A stretch of 64,000 nt of DNA from Anthopleura xanthogrammica (taxonomy: Eukaryota > Cnidaria > Anthozoa > Actiniaria > Actiniidae): assembly GCA_964019055.1 (NCBI GenBank), contig OZ025207.1:14721357-14785356 (forward strand). Reading direction: 5' to 3'. The notes under the pieces are model-generated. The model did no database searches. It saw nothing but the letters and a program-made list of their open reading frames with translations, and had not been told where the DNA came from. The translations under genes were made by a program, and so were the position numbers. The first letter of the stretch is position 1. Every line of letters begins with the position of its first letter. Below are positions 29,851-42,354 of the stretch, piece by piece.

Positions 29851-32800
29851 GAGGATCCCTTCTGGTCAGTGACTAACATCTGAATGATTTGCTATTGATT
29901 TCTGTGAAAAAGAGACCAAGGTTTAGCAAGTTGCAAAATTGGGATTTTTGCCCACCCCGGGGTCATCGAAAAATTCAATTTTTCCACTATTTTAGCCAAA
30001 ATGATTTTTGGGCCAAATACTTACCGAGAGGGTCCCTTCTGGTCAGTGACTAACATCTGAATGATTTGCTATTGATTTCTGTGAAAAAGAGACCAAGGTT
30101 TAGCAAGTTGCAAAATTGGGATTTTTGCCCACCCCGGGGTCATCGAAAAATTCAATTTTTCCACTATTTTAGCCAAAATGATTTTTGGGCCAAATACTTA
30201 CCGAGAGGGTCCCTTCTGGTCAGTGACTAACATCTGAATGATTTGCTATTGATTTCTGTGAAAAAGAGACCAAGGTTTAGCAAGTTCCAAAATTGGAATT
30301 TTTGCCCACCCCGGGGTCATCGAAAAATTTAATTTTTCCACTATTTTAGCCAAAATGATTTTTGAGCCAAATACTTACTGAGAAGGTCCCTTTTGGTCAG
30401 TGACTTATGTCTGAATGATTTGCTATTGATTTCTGTGAAAAAGAGACCAAGGTTTAGCAAGTTGCAAAATTGGGATTTTTGCCCACCCCGGGGTCATCGA
30501 AAAATTCAATTTTTCCACTATTTTAGCCAAAATGATTTTGGAGCCAAATACTTACCGAGAGGATCCCTTCTGGTCAGTGACTAACATCTGAATGATTTGC
30601 TATTGATTTCTGTGAAAAAGAGACCAAGGTTTAGCAAGTTGCAAAATTGGGATTTTTGCCCACCCCAGGGTCATCGAAAAATTCAATTTTTCCACTATTT
30701 TAGCCAAAATGATTTTTGAGCCAAATACTTACCGAGAGGGTCCCTTCTGGTCAGTGACTAACATCTGAATGATTTGCTATTGATTTCTGTGAAAAAGAGA
30801 CCAAGGTTTAGCAAGTTGCAAAGTTGGGATTTTTGCCCACCCCGGGGTCATCGAAAAATTCAATTTTTCCACTATTTTTCCACTATTTTAGCCAAAATGA
30901 TTTTGGAGCCAAATACTTACCGAGAGGGTCCCTTCTGGTCAGTGACTTATGTCTGAATGATTTGCTATTGATTTCTGTGAAAAAGAGACCAAGGTTTAGC
31001 AAGTTACAAAATTGGAATTTTTGCCCACCCCGGGGTCATCGAAAAATTCAATTTTTCCACTATTTTAGCCAAATTGATTTTGGAGCCAAATACTTACCGA
31101 GAGGGTCCCTTCTGGTCAGTGACTTATGTCTGAATGATTTGCTATTGATTTCTGTGAAAAAGAGACCAACGTTTAGCAAGTTGCAAAATTGGGATTTTTG
31201 CCCACCCCGGGGTCATCGAAAAATTCAATTTTTCCACTATTTTAGCCAAAATGATTTTTGGGCCAAATACTTACCGAGAGGGTCCCTTCTGGTCAGTGAC
31301 TAGCAACTGAATGATTTGCTATTGATTTCTGTGAAAAAGAGACCAAGGTTTAGCAAGTTGCAAAATTGGAATTTTTGCCCACCCCGGGGTCATCGAAAAA
31401 TTCAATTTTTCCACTATTTTAGCCAAAATGATTTTGGAGCCAAATACTTACTGAGAGGGTCCCTTCTGGTCAGTGACTTATGTCTGAATGATTTGCTATT
31501 GATTTCTGTGAAAAAGAGACCAAGGTTTAGCAAGTTGCAAAATTGGGATTTTTGCCCACCCCGGGGTCATCGAAAAATTCAATTTTTCCACTATTTTAGC
31601 CAAAATGATTTTTGGGCCAAATACTTACTTAGAGGGTCCCTTCTGGTCAGTGACTAGCATCTGAATGATTTGCTATTGATTTCTGTGAAAAAGAGACCAA
31701 GGTTTAGCAAGTTGCAAAATTGGAATTTTTGCCCACCCCGGGGTCATCGAAAAATTCAATTTTTCCACTATTTTAGCCAAAATGATTTTTGAGCCAAATA
31801 CTTACTGAGAGGGTCCCTTCTGGTCAGTGACTTATGTCTGAATGATTTGCTATTGATTTCTGTGAAAAAGAGACCAAGGTTTAGCAAGTTGCAAAATTGG
31901 GATTTTTGCCCACCCCGGGGTCATCGAAAAATTCAATTTTTCCACTATTTTAGCAAAAATGATTTTTGGGCCAAATACTTACCGAGAGGGTCCCTTCTGG
32001 TCAGTGACTAACATCTGAATGATTTGCTATTGATTTCTGTGAAAAAGAGACCAAGGTTTAGCAAGTTGCAAAATTGGGATTTTTGCCCATCCCGGGATCA
32101 TCGAAAAATTCAATTTTTCCACTATTTTAGCCAAAATGATTTTTGGGCCAAATACTTACCGAGAGGGTCCCTTCTGGTCAGTGACTAACATCTGAATGAT
32201 TTGCTATTGATTTCTGTGAAAAAGAGACCAAGGTTTAGCAAGTTGCAAAATTGGAATTTTTGCCCACCCCGGGGTCATCGAAAAATTCAATTTTTCCACT
32301 ATTTTAGCCAAAATGATTTTTGAGCCAAATACTTACTGAGAGGGTCCCTTCTGGTCAGTGACTTATGTCTGAATGATTTGCTATTGATTTCTGTGAAAAA
32401 GAGACCAAGGTTTAGCAAGTTGCAAAATTGGGATTTTTGCCCACCCCGGGGTCATCGAAAAATTCAATTTTCCACTATTTTAGCCAAAATGATTTTTGGG
32501 CCAAATGCTTACCGAGAGGGTCCCTTCTGGTCAGTGACTAACATCTGAATGATTTGCTATTGATTTCTGTGAAAAAGAGACCAAGGTTTAGCAAGTTGCA
32601 AAATTGGGATTTTTGCCCACCCCGGGGTCATCGAAAAATTCAATTTTTCCACTATTTTAGCCAAAATGATTTTGGAGCCAAATACTTACCGAGAGGGTCC
32701 CTTCTGGTCAGTGACTTATGTCTGAATGATTTGCTATTGATTTCTGTGAAAAAGAGACCAAGGTTTAGCAAGTTGCAAAATTGGAATTTTTGCCCACCCC

Positions 32801-35800
32801 GGGGTCATCGAAAAATTCAATTTTTCCACTATTTTAGCCAAAATGATTTTGGAGCCAAATACTTACCGAGAGGGTCCCTTCTGGTCAGTGACTTATGTCT
32901 GAATGATTTGCTATTGATTTCTGTGAAAAAGAGACCAAGGTTTAGCAAGTTGCAAAGTTGGGATTTTTGCCCACCCCGGGGTCATCGAAAAATTCAATTT
33001 TTCCACTATTTTAGCCAAAATGATTTTGGAGCCAAATACTTACCGAGAGGGTCCCTTCTGGTCAGTGACTTATGTCTGAATGATTTGCTATTGATTTCTG
33101 TGAAAAAGAGACCAAGGTTTAGCAAGTTGCAAAGTTGGGATTTTTGCCCACCCCGGGGTCATCGAAATATTCAATTTTTCCACTATTTTAGCCAAAATGA
33201 TTTTGGAGCCAAATACTTACCGAGAGGGTCCCTTCTGGTCAGTGACTTATGTCTGAATGATTTGCTATTGATTTCTGTGAAAAAGAGACCAAGGTTTAGC
33301 AAGTTGCAAAGTTGGGATTTTTGCCCACCCCGGGGTCATCGAAAAATTCAATTTTTCCACTATTTTTCCACTATTTTAGCCAAAATGATTTTGGAGCCAA
33401 ATACTTACCGAGAGGGTCCCTTCTGGTCAGTGACTTATGTCTGAATGATTTGCTATTGATTTCTGTGAAAAAGAGACCAAGGTTTAGCAAGTTGCAAAAT
33501 TGGAATTTTTGCCCACCCCGGGGTCATCGAAAAATTCAATTTTTCCACTATTTTAGCCAAATTGATTTTGGAGCCAAATACTTACCGAGAGGGTCCCTTC
33601 TGGTCAGTGACTTATGTCTGAATGATTTGCTATTGATTTCTGTGAAAAAGAGACCAAGGTTTAGCAAGTTGCAAAGTTGGGATTTTTGCCCACTCCGGGG
33701 TCATCGAAAAATTCAATTTTTCCACTATTTTAGCCAAAATGATTTTTGAGCCAAATACTTACCGAGAGGGTCCCTTCTGGTCAGTGACTTATGTCTGAAT
33801 GATTTGCTATTGATTTCTGTGAAAAAGAGACCAAGGTTTAGCAAGTTGCAAAGTTGGGATTTTTGCCCACCCCGGGGTCATCGAAATATTCAATTTTTCC
33901 ACTATTTTAGCCAAAATGATTTTTGAGCCAAATACTTACCGAGAGGGTCCCTTCTGGTCAGTGACTTATGTCTGAATGATTTGCTATTGATTTCTGTGAA
34001 AAAGAGACCAAGGTTTAGCAAGTTGCAAAGTTGGGATTTTTGCCCACCCTGGGGTCATCGAAAAATTCAATTTTTCCACTATTTTAGCCAAAATGATTTT
34101 TGAGCCAAATACTTACCGAGAGGGTCCCTTCTGGTCAGTGACTTATGTCTGAATGATTTGCTATTGATTTCTGTGAAAAAGAGACCAAGGTTTAGCAAGT
34201 TGCAAAGTTGGGATTTTTGCCCACCCCGGGGTCATCGAAAAATTCAATTTTTCCACTATTTTAGCCAAAATGATTTTTGGGCCAAATACTTACCGAGAGG
34301 GTCCCTTCTGGTCAGTGACTAACATCTGAATGATTTGCTATTGATTTCTGTGAAAAAGAGACCAAGGTTTAGCAAGTTGCAAAATTGGGATTTTTGCCCA
34401 CCCCGGGGTCATCGAAAAATTCAATTTTTCCACTATTTTAGCCAAAATGATTTTTGAGCCAAATACTTACCGAGAGGGTCCCTTCTGGTCAGTGACTTAT
34501 GTCTGAATGATTTGCTATTGATTTCTGTGAAAAAGAGACCAAGGTTTAGCAAGTTGCAAAATTGGAATTTTTGCCCACCCCGGGGTCATCGAAAAATTCA
34601 ATTTTTCCACTATTTTAGCCAAAATGATTTTGGAGCCAAATACTTACTGAGAGGGTCCCTTCTGGTCAGTGACTTATGTCTGAATGATTTGCTATTGATT
34701 TCTGTGAAAAAGAGACCAAGGTTTAGCAAGTTGCAAAGTTGGGATTTTTGCCCACCCCGGGGTCATCGAAAAATTCAATTTTTCCACTATTTTAGCCAAA
34801 ATGATTTTGGAGCCAAATACTTACTGAGAGGGTCCCTTCTGGTCAGTGACTTATGTCTGAATGATTTGCTATTGATTTCTGTGAAAAAGAGACCAAGGTT
34901 TAGCAAGTTGCAAAATTGGGATTTTTGCCCACCCCGGGGTCATCGAAAAATTCAATTTTTCCACTATTTTAGCCAAAATGATTTTTGGGCCAAATACTTA
35001 CCGAGAGGGTCCCTTCTGGTCAGTGACTAACATCTGAATGATTTGCTATTGATTTCTGTGAAAAAGAGACCAAGGTTTAGCAAGTTGCAAAGTTGGGATT
35101 TTTGCCCACCCCGGGGTCATCGAAAAATTCAATTTTTCCACTATTTTAGCCAAAATGATTTTTGAGCCAAATACTTACCGAGAAGGTCCCTTCTGGTCAG
35201 TGACTTATGTCTGAATGATTTGCTATTGATTTCTGTGAAAAAGAGACCAAGGTTTAGCAAGTTGCAAAGTTGGGATTTTTGCCCACCCCGGGGTCATCGA
35301 AAAATTCAATTTTTCCACTATTTTAGCCAAAATGATTTTTGAGCCAAATACTTACCGAGAGGGTCCCTTCTGGTCAGTGACTTATGTCTGAATGATTTGC
35401 TATTGATTTCTGTGAAAAAGAGACCAAGGTTTAGCAAGTTGCAAAATTGGAATTTTTGCCCACCCCGGGGTCATCGAAAAATTCAATTTTTCCACTATTT
35501 TAGCCAAAATGATTTTGGAGCCAAATACTTACCGAGAGGGTCCCTTCTGGTCAGTGACTTATGTCTGAATGATTTGCTATTGATTTCTGTGAAAAAGAGA
35601 CCAAGGTTTAGCAAGTTGCAAAGTTGGGATTTTTGCCCACCCCGGGGTCATCGAAAAATTCAATTTTTCCACTATTTTAGCCAAAATGATTTTGGAGCCA
35701 AATACTTACCGAGAGGGTCCCTTCTGGTCAGTGACTTATGTCTGAATGATTTGCTATTGATTTCTGTGAAAAAGAGACCAAGGTTTAGCAAGTTGCAAAG

Positions 35801-36646
35801 TTGGGATTTTTGCCCACCCCGGGGTCATCGAAAAATTCAATTTTTCCACTATTTTTCCACTATTTTAGCCAAAATGATTTTGGAGCCAAATACTTACCGA
35901 GAGGGTCCTTTCTGGTCAGTGACTTATGTCTGAATGATTTGCTATTGATTTCTGTGAAAAAGAGACCAAGGTTTAGCAAGTTGCAAAATTGGAATTTTTG
36001 CCCACCCCGGGGTCATCGAAAAATTCAATTTTTCCACTATTTTAGCCAAATTGATTTTGGAGCCAAATACTTACCGAGAGGGTCCCTTCTGGTCAGTGAC
36101 TTATGTCTGAATGATTTGCTATTGATTTCTGTGAAAAAGAGACCAAGGTTTAGCAAGTTGCAAAGTTGGGATTTTTGCCCACTCCGGGGTCATCGAAAAA
36201 TTCAATTTTTCTACTATTTTAGCCAAAATGATTTTTGAGCCAAATACTTACCGAGAGGGTCCCTTCTGGTCAGTGACTTATGTCTGAATGATTTGCTATT
36301 GATTTCTGTGAAAAAGAGACCAAGGTTTAGGAAGTTGTAAAGTTGGGATTTTTGCCCACCCCGGGGTCATCGAAATATTCAATTTTTCCACTATTTTAGC
36401 CAAAATGATTTTTGAGCCAAATACTTACCGAGAGGGTCCCTTCTGGTCAGTGACTTATGTCTGAATGATTTGCTATTGATTTCTGTGAAAAAGAGACCAA
36501 GGTTTAGCAAGTTGCAAAATTGGAATTTTTGCCCACCCCGGGGTCATCGAAAAATTCAATTTTTCCACTATTTTAGCCAAAATGATTTTGGAGCCAAATA
36601 CTTACCGAGAGGGTCCCTTCTGGTCAGTGACTTATGTCTGAATGAT

Positions 36647-39600
36647 TTGCTATTGATTTCTGTGAAAAAGAGACCAAGGTTTAGCAAGTTGCAAAATTGG
36701 AATTTTTGCCCACCCCGGGGTCATCGAAAAATTCAATTTTTCCACTATTTTAGCCAAATTGATTTTGGAGCCAAATACTTACCGAGAGGGTCCCTTCTGG
36801 TCAGTGACTTATGTCTGAATGATTTGCTATTGATTTCTGTGAAAAAGAGACCAAGGTTTAGCAAGTTGCAAAGTTGGGATTTTTGCCCACCCCGGGGTCA
36901 TCGAAAAATTCAATTTTTCCACTATTTTTCCACTATTTTAGCCAAAATGATTTTGGAGCCAAATACTTACCGAGAGGGTCCCTTCTGGTCAGTGACTTAT
37001 GTCTGAATGATTTGCTATTGATTTCTGTGAAAAAGAGACCAAGGTTTAGCAAGTTGCAAAATTGGAATTTTTGCCCACCCCGGGGTCATCGAAAAATTCA
37101 ATTTTTCCACTATTTTAGCCAAAATGATTTTGGAGCCAAATACTTACTGAGAGGGTCCCTTCTGGTCAGTCACTTATGTCTGAATGATTTGCTATTGATT
37201 TCTGTGAAAAAGAGACCAAGGTTTAGCAAGTTGCAAAGTTGGGATTTTTGCCCACCCCGGGGTCATCGAAAAATTCAATTTTTCCACTATTTTAGCCAAA
37301 ATGATTTTGGAGCCAAATACTTACTGAGAGGGTCCCTTCTGGTCAGTGACTTATGTCTGAATGATTTGCTATTGATTTCTGTGAAAAAGAGACCAAGGTT
37401 TAGCAAGTTGCAAAATTGGGATTTTTGCCCACCCCGGGGTCATCGAAAAATTCAATTTTTCCACTATTTTAGCCAAAATGATTTTTGGGCCAAATACTTA
37501 CCGAGAGGGTCCCTTCTGGTCAGTGACTAACATCTGAATGATTTGCTATTGATTTCTGTGAAAAAGAGACCAAGGTTTAGCAAGTTGCAAAGTTGGGATT
37601 TTTGCCCACGCTGGGGTCATCGAAAAATTCAATTTTTCCACTATTTTAGCCAAAATGATTTTTGAGCCAAATACTTACCGAGAGGGTCCCTTCTGGTCAG
37701 TGACTTATGTCTGAATGATTTGCTATTGATTTCTGTGAAAAAGAGACCAAGGTTTAGCAAGTTGCAAAGTTGGGATTTTTGCCCACCCCGGGGTCATCGA
37801 AAAATTCAATTTTTCCACTATTTTAGCCAAAATGATTTTTGGGCCAAATACTTACCGAGAGGGTCCCTTCTGGTCAGTGACTAACATCTGAATGATTTGC
37901 TATTGATTTCTGTGAAAAAGAGACCAAGGTTTAGCAAGTTGCAAAATTGGGATTTTTGCCCACCCCGGGGTCATCGAAAAATTCAATTTTTCCACTATTT
38001 TAGCCAAAATGATTTTTGAGCCAAATACTTACCGAGAGGGTCCCTTCTGGTCAGTGACTAACATCTGAATGATTTGCTATTGATTTCTGTGAAAAAGAGA
38101 CCAAGGTTTAGCAAGTTGCAAAATTGGGATTTTTGCCCACCCCGGGGTCATCGAAAAATTCAATTTTTCCACTATTTTAGCCCAAATGATTTTTGGGCCA
38201 AATACTTACCGAGAGGGTCCCTTCTGGTCAGTGACTAACATCTGAATGATTTGCTATTGATTTCTGTGAAAAAGAGACCAAGGTTTAGCAAGTTGCAAAG
38301 TTGGGATTTTTGCCCACCCCGGGGTCATCGAAAAATTCAATTTTTCCACTATTTTTCCACTATTTTAGCCAAAATGATTTTGGAGCCAAATACTTACCGA
38401 GAGGGTCCCTTCTGGTCAGTGACTTATGTCTGAATGATTTGCTATTGATTTCTGTGAAAAAGAGACCAAGGTTTAGCAAGTTGCAAAATTGGAATTTTTG
38501 CCCACCCCGGGGTCATCGAAAAATTCAATTTTTCCACTATTTTAGCCAAAATGATTTTGGAGCCAAATACTTACTGAGAGGGTCCCTTCTGGTCAGTGAC
38601 TTATGTCTGAATGATTTGCTATTGATTTCTGTGAAAAAGAGACCAAGGTTTAGCAAGTTGCAAAGTTGGGATTTTTGCCCACCCCGGGGTCATCGAAAAA
38701 TTCAATTTTTCCACTATTTTAGCCAAAATGATTTTGGAGCCAAATACTTACTGAGAGGGTCCCTTCTGGTCAGTGACTTATGTCTGAATGATTTGCTATT
38801 GATTTCTGTGAAAAAGAGACCAAGGTTTAGCAAGTTGCAAAATTGGGATTTTTGCCCACCCCGGGGTCATCGAAAAATTCAATTTTTCCACTATTTTAGC
38901 CAAAATGATTTTTGGGCCAAATACTTACCGAGAGGGTCCCTTCTGGTCAGTGACTAACATCTGAATGATTTGCTATTGATTTCTGTGAAAAAGAGACCAA
39001 GGTTTAGCAAGTTGCAAAGTTGGGATTTTTGCCCACGCTGGGGTCATCGAAAAATTCAATTTTTCCACTATTTTAGCCAAAATGATTTTTGAGCCAAATA
39101 CTTACCGAGAGGGTCCCTTCTGGTCAGTGACTTATGTCTGAATGATTTGCTATTGATTTCTGTGAAAAAGAGACCAAGGTTTAGCAAGTTGCAAAGTTGG
39201 GATTTTTGCCCACCCCGGGGTCATCGAAAAATTCAATTTTTCCACTATTTTAGCCAAAATGATTTTTGGGCCAAATACTTACCGAGAGGGTCCCTTCTGG
39301 TCAGTGACTAACATCTGAATGATTTGCTATTGATTTCTGTGAAAAAGAGACCAAGGTTTAGCAAGTTGCAAAATTGGGATTTTTGCCCACCCCGGGGTCA
39401 TCGAAAAATTCAATTTTTCCACTATTTTAGCCAAAATGATTTTTGAGCCAAATACTTACCGAGAGGGTCCCTTCTGGTCAGTGACTTATGTCTGAATGAT
39501 TTGCTATTGATTTCTGTGAAAAAGAGACCAAGGTTTAGCAAGTTGCAAAATTGGAATTTTTGCCCACCCCGGGGTCATCGAAAAATTCAATTTTTCCACT

Positions 39601-42354
39601 ATTTTAGCCAAATTGATTTTGGAGCCAAATACTTACCGAGAGGGTCCCTTCTGGTCAGTGACTTATGTCTGAATGATTTGCTATTGATTTCTGTGAAAAA
39701 GAGACCAAGGTTTAGCAAGTTGCAAAGTTGGGATTTTTGCCCACCCCGGGGTCATCGAAAAATTCAATTTTTCCACTATTTTTCCACTATTTTAGCCAAA
39801 ATGATTTTGGAGCCAAATACTTACCGAGAGGGTCCCTTCTGGTCAGTGACTTATGTCTGAATGATTTGCTATTGATTTCTGTGAAAAAGAGACCAAGGTT
39901 TAGCAAGTTGCAAAATTGGAATTTTTGCCCACCCCGGGGTCATCGAAAAATTCAATTTTTCCACTATTTTAGCCAAAATGATTTTGGAGCCAAATACTTA
40001 CTGAGAGGGTCCCTTCTGGTCAGTCACTTATGTCTGAATGATTTGCTATTGATTTCTGTGAAAAAGAGACCAAGGTTTAGCAAGTTGCAAAGTTGGGATT
40101 TTTGCCCACCCCGGGGTCATCGAAAAATTCAATTTTTCCACTATTTTAGCCAAAATGATTTTGGAGCCAAATACTTACTGAGAGGGTCCCTTCTGGTCAG
40201 TGACTTATGTCTGAATGATTTGCTATTGATTTCTGTGAAAAAGAGACCAAGGTTTAGCAAGTTGCAAAATTGGGATTTTTGCCCACCCCGGGGTCATCGA
40301 AAAATTCAATTTTTCCACTATTTTAGCCAAAATGATTTTTGGGCCAAATACTTACCGAGAGGGTCCCTTCTGGTCAGTGACTAACATCTGAATGATTTGC
40401 TATTGATTTCTGTGAAAAAGAGACCAAGGTTTAGCAAGTTGCAAAGTTGGGATTTTTGCCCACGCTGGGGTCATCGAAAAATTCAATTTTTCCACTATTT
40501 TAGCCAAAATGATTTTTGAGCCAAATACTTACCGAGAGGGTCCCTTCTGGTCAGTGACTTATGTCTGAATGATTTGCTATTGATTTCTGTGAAAAAGAGA
40601 CCAAGGTTTAGCAAGTTGCAAAGTTGGGATTTTTGCCCACCCCGGGGTCATCGAAAAATTCAATTTTTCCACTATTTTAGCCAAAATGATTTTTGGGCCA
40701 AATACTTACCGAGAGGGTCCCTTCTGGTCAGTGACTAACATCTGAATGATTTGCTATTGATTTCTGTGAAAAAGAGACCAAGGTTTAGCAAGTTGCAAAA
40801 TTGGGATTTTTGCCCACCCCGGGGTCATCGAAAAATTCAATTTTTCCACTATTTTAGCCAAAATGATTTTTGAGCCAAATACTTACCGAGAGGGTCCCTT
40901 CTGGTCAGTGACTAACATCTGAATGATTTGCTATTGATTTCTGTGAAAAAGAGACCAAGGTTTAGCAAGTTGCAAAATTGGGATTTTTGCCCACCCCGGG
41001 GTCATCGAAAAATTCAATTTTTCCACTATTTTAGCCCAAATGATTTTTGGGCCAAATACTTACCGAGAGGGTCCCTTCTGGTCAGTGACTAACATCTGAA
41101 TGATTTGCTATTGATTTCTGTGAAAAAGAGACCAAGGTTTAGCAAGTTGCAAAGTTGGGATTTTTGCCCACCCCGGGGTCATCGAAAAATTCAATTTTTC
41201 CACTATTTTTCCACTATTTTAGCCAAAATGATTTTGGAGCCAAATACTTACCGAGAGGGTCCCTTCTGGTCAGTGACTTATGTCTGAATGATTTGCTATT
41301 GATTTCTGTGAAAAAGAGACCAAGGTTTAGCAAGTTGCAAAATTGGAATTTTTGCCCACCCCGGGGTCATCGAAAAATTCAATTTTTCCACTATTTTAGC
41401 CAAAATGATTTTGGAGCCAAATACTTACTGAGAGGGTCCCTTCTGGTCAGTGACTTATGTCTGAATGATTTGCTATTGATTTCTGTGAAAAAGAGACCAA
41501 GGTTTAGCAAGTTGCAAAGTTGGGATTTTTGCCCACCCCGGGGTCATCGAAAAATTCAATTTTTCCACTATTTTAGCCAAAATGATTTTGGAGCCAAATA
41601 CTTACTGAGAGGGTCCCTTCTGGTCAGTGACTTATGTCTGAATGATTTGCTATTGATTTCTGTGAAAAAGAGACCAAGGTTTAGCAAGTTGCAAAATTGG
41701 GATTTTTGCCCACCCCGGGGTCATCGAAAAATTCAATTTTTCCACTATTTTAGCCAAAATGATTTTTGGGCCAAATACTTACCGAGAGGGTCCCTTCTGG
41801 TCAGTGACTAACATCTGAATGATTTGCTATTGATTTCTGTGAAAAAGAGACCAAGGTTTAGCAAGTTGCAAAGTTGGGATTTTTGCCCACGCTGGGGTCA
41901 TCGAAAAATTCAATTTTTCCACTATTTTAGCCAAAATGATTTTTGAGCCAAATACTTACCGAGAGGGTCCCTTCTGGTCAGTGACTTATGTCTGAATGAT
42001 TTGCTATTGATTTCTGTGAAAAAGAGACCAAGGTTTAGCAAGTTGCAAAGTTGGGATTTTTGCCCACCCCGGGGTCATCGAAAAATTCAATTTTTCCACT
42101 ATTTTAGCCAAAATGATTTTTGGGCCAAATACTTACCGAGAGGGTCCCTTCTGGTCAGTGACTAACATCTGAATGATTTGCTATTGATTTCTGTGAAAAA
42201 GAGACCAAGGTTTAGCAAGTTGCAAAATTGGGATTTTTGCCCACCCCGGGGTCATCGAAAAATTCAATTTTTCCACTATTTTAGCCAAAATGATTTTTGA
42301 GCCAAATACTTACCGAGAGGGTCCCTTCTGGTCAGTGACTAACATCTGAATGAT
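36647..42354. repeat. Two-level higher-order repeat: 1,427-bp 8-mer inside 2,854-bp 16-mer
   Basis: The 11-bp-insert monomer recurs at 36,874, 38,301, 39,728 and 41,155, and the CGCTGGGG variant at 37,609, 39,036, 40,463 and 41,890, always 1,427 bp apart (8 x 177 + 11). The first and third copies share CAGTCACTTATG (about 37,168/40,022) where the second and fourth have CAGTGACTTATG. The AAATTGATTTTGG monomer at about 36,755 also recurs 2,854 bp on. The true unit is therefore a 16-mer that was itself duplicated. Confidence 0.85.
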
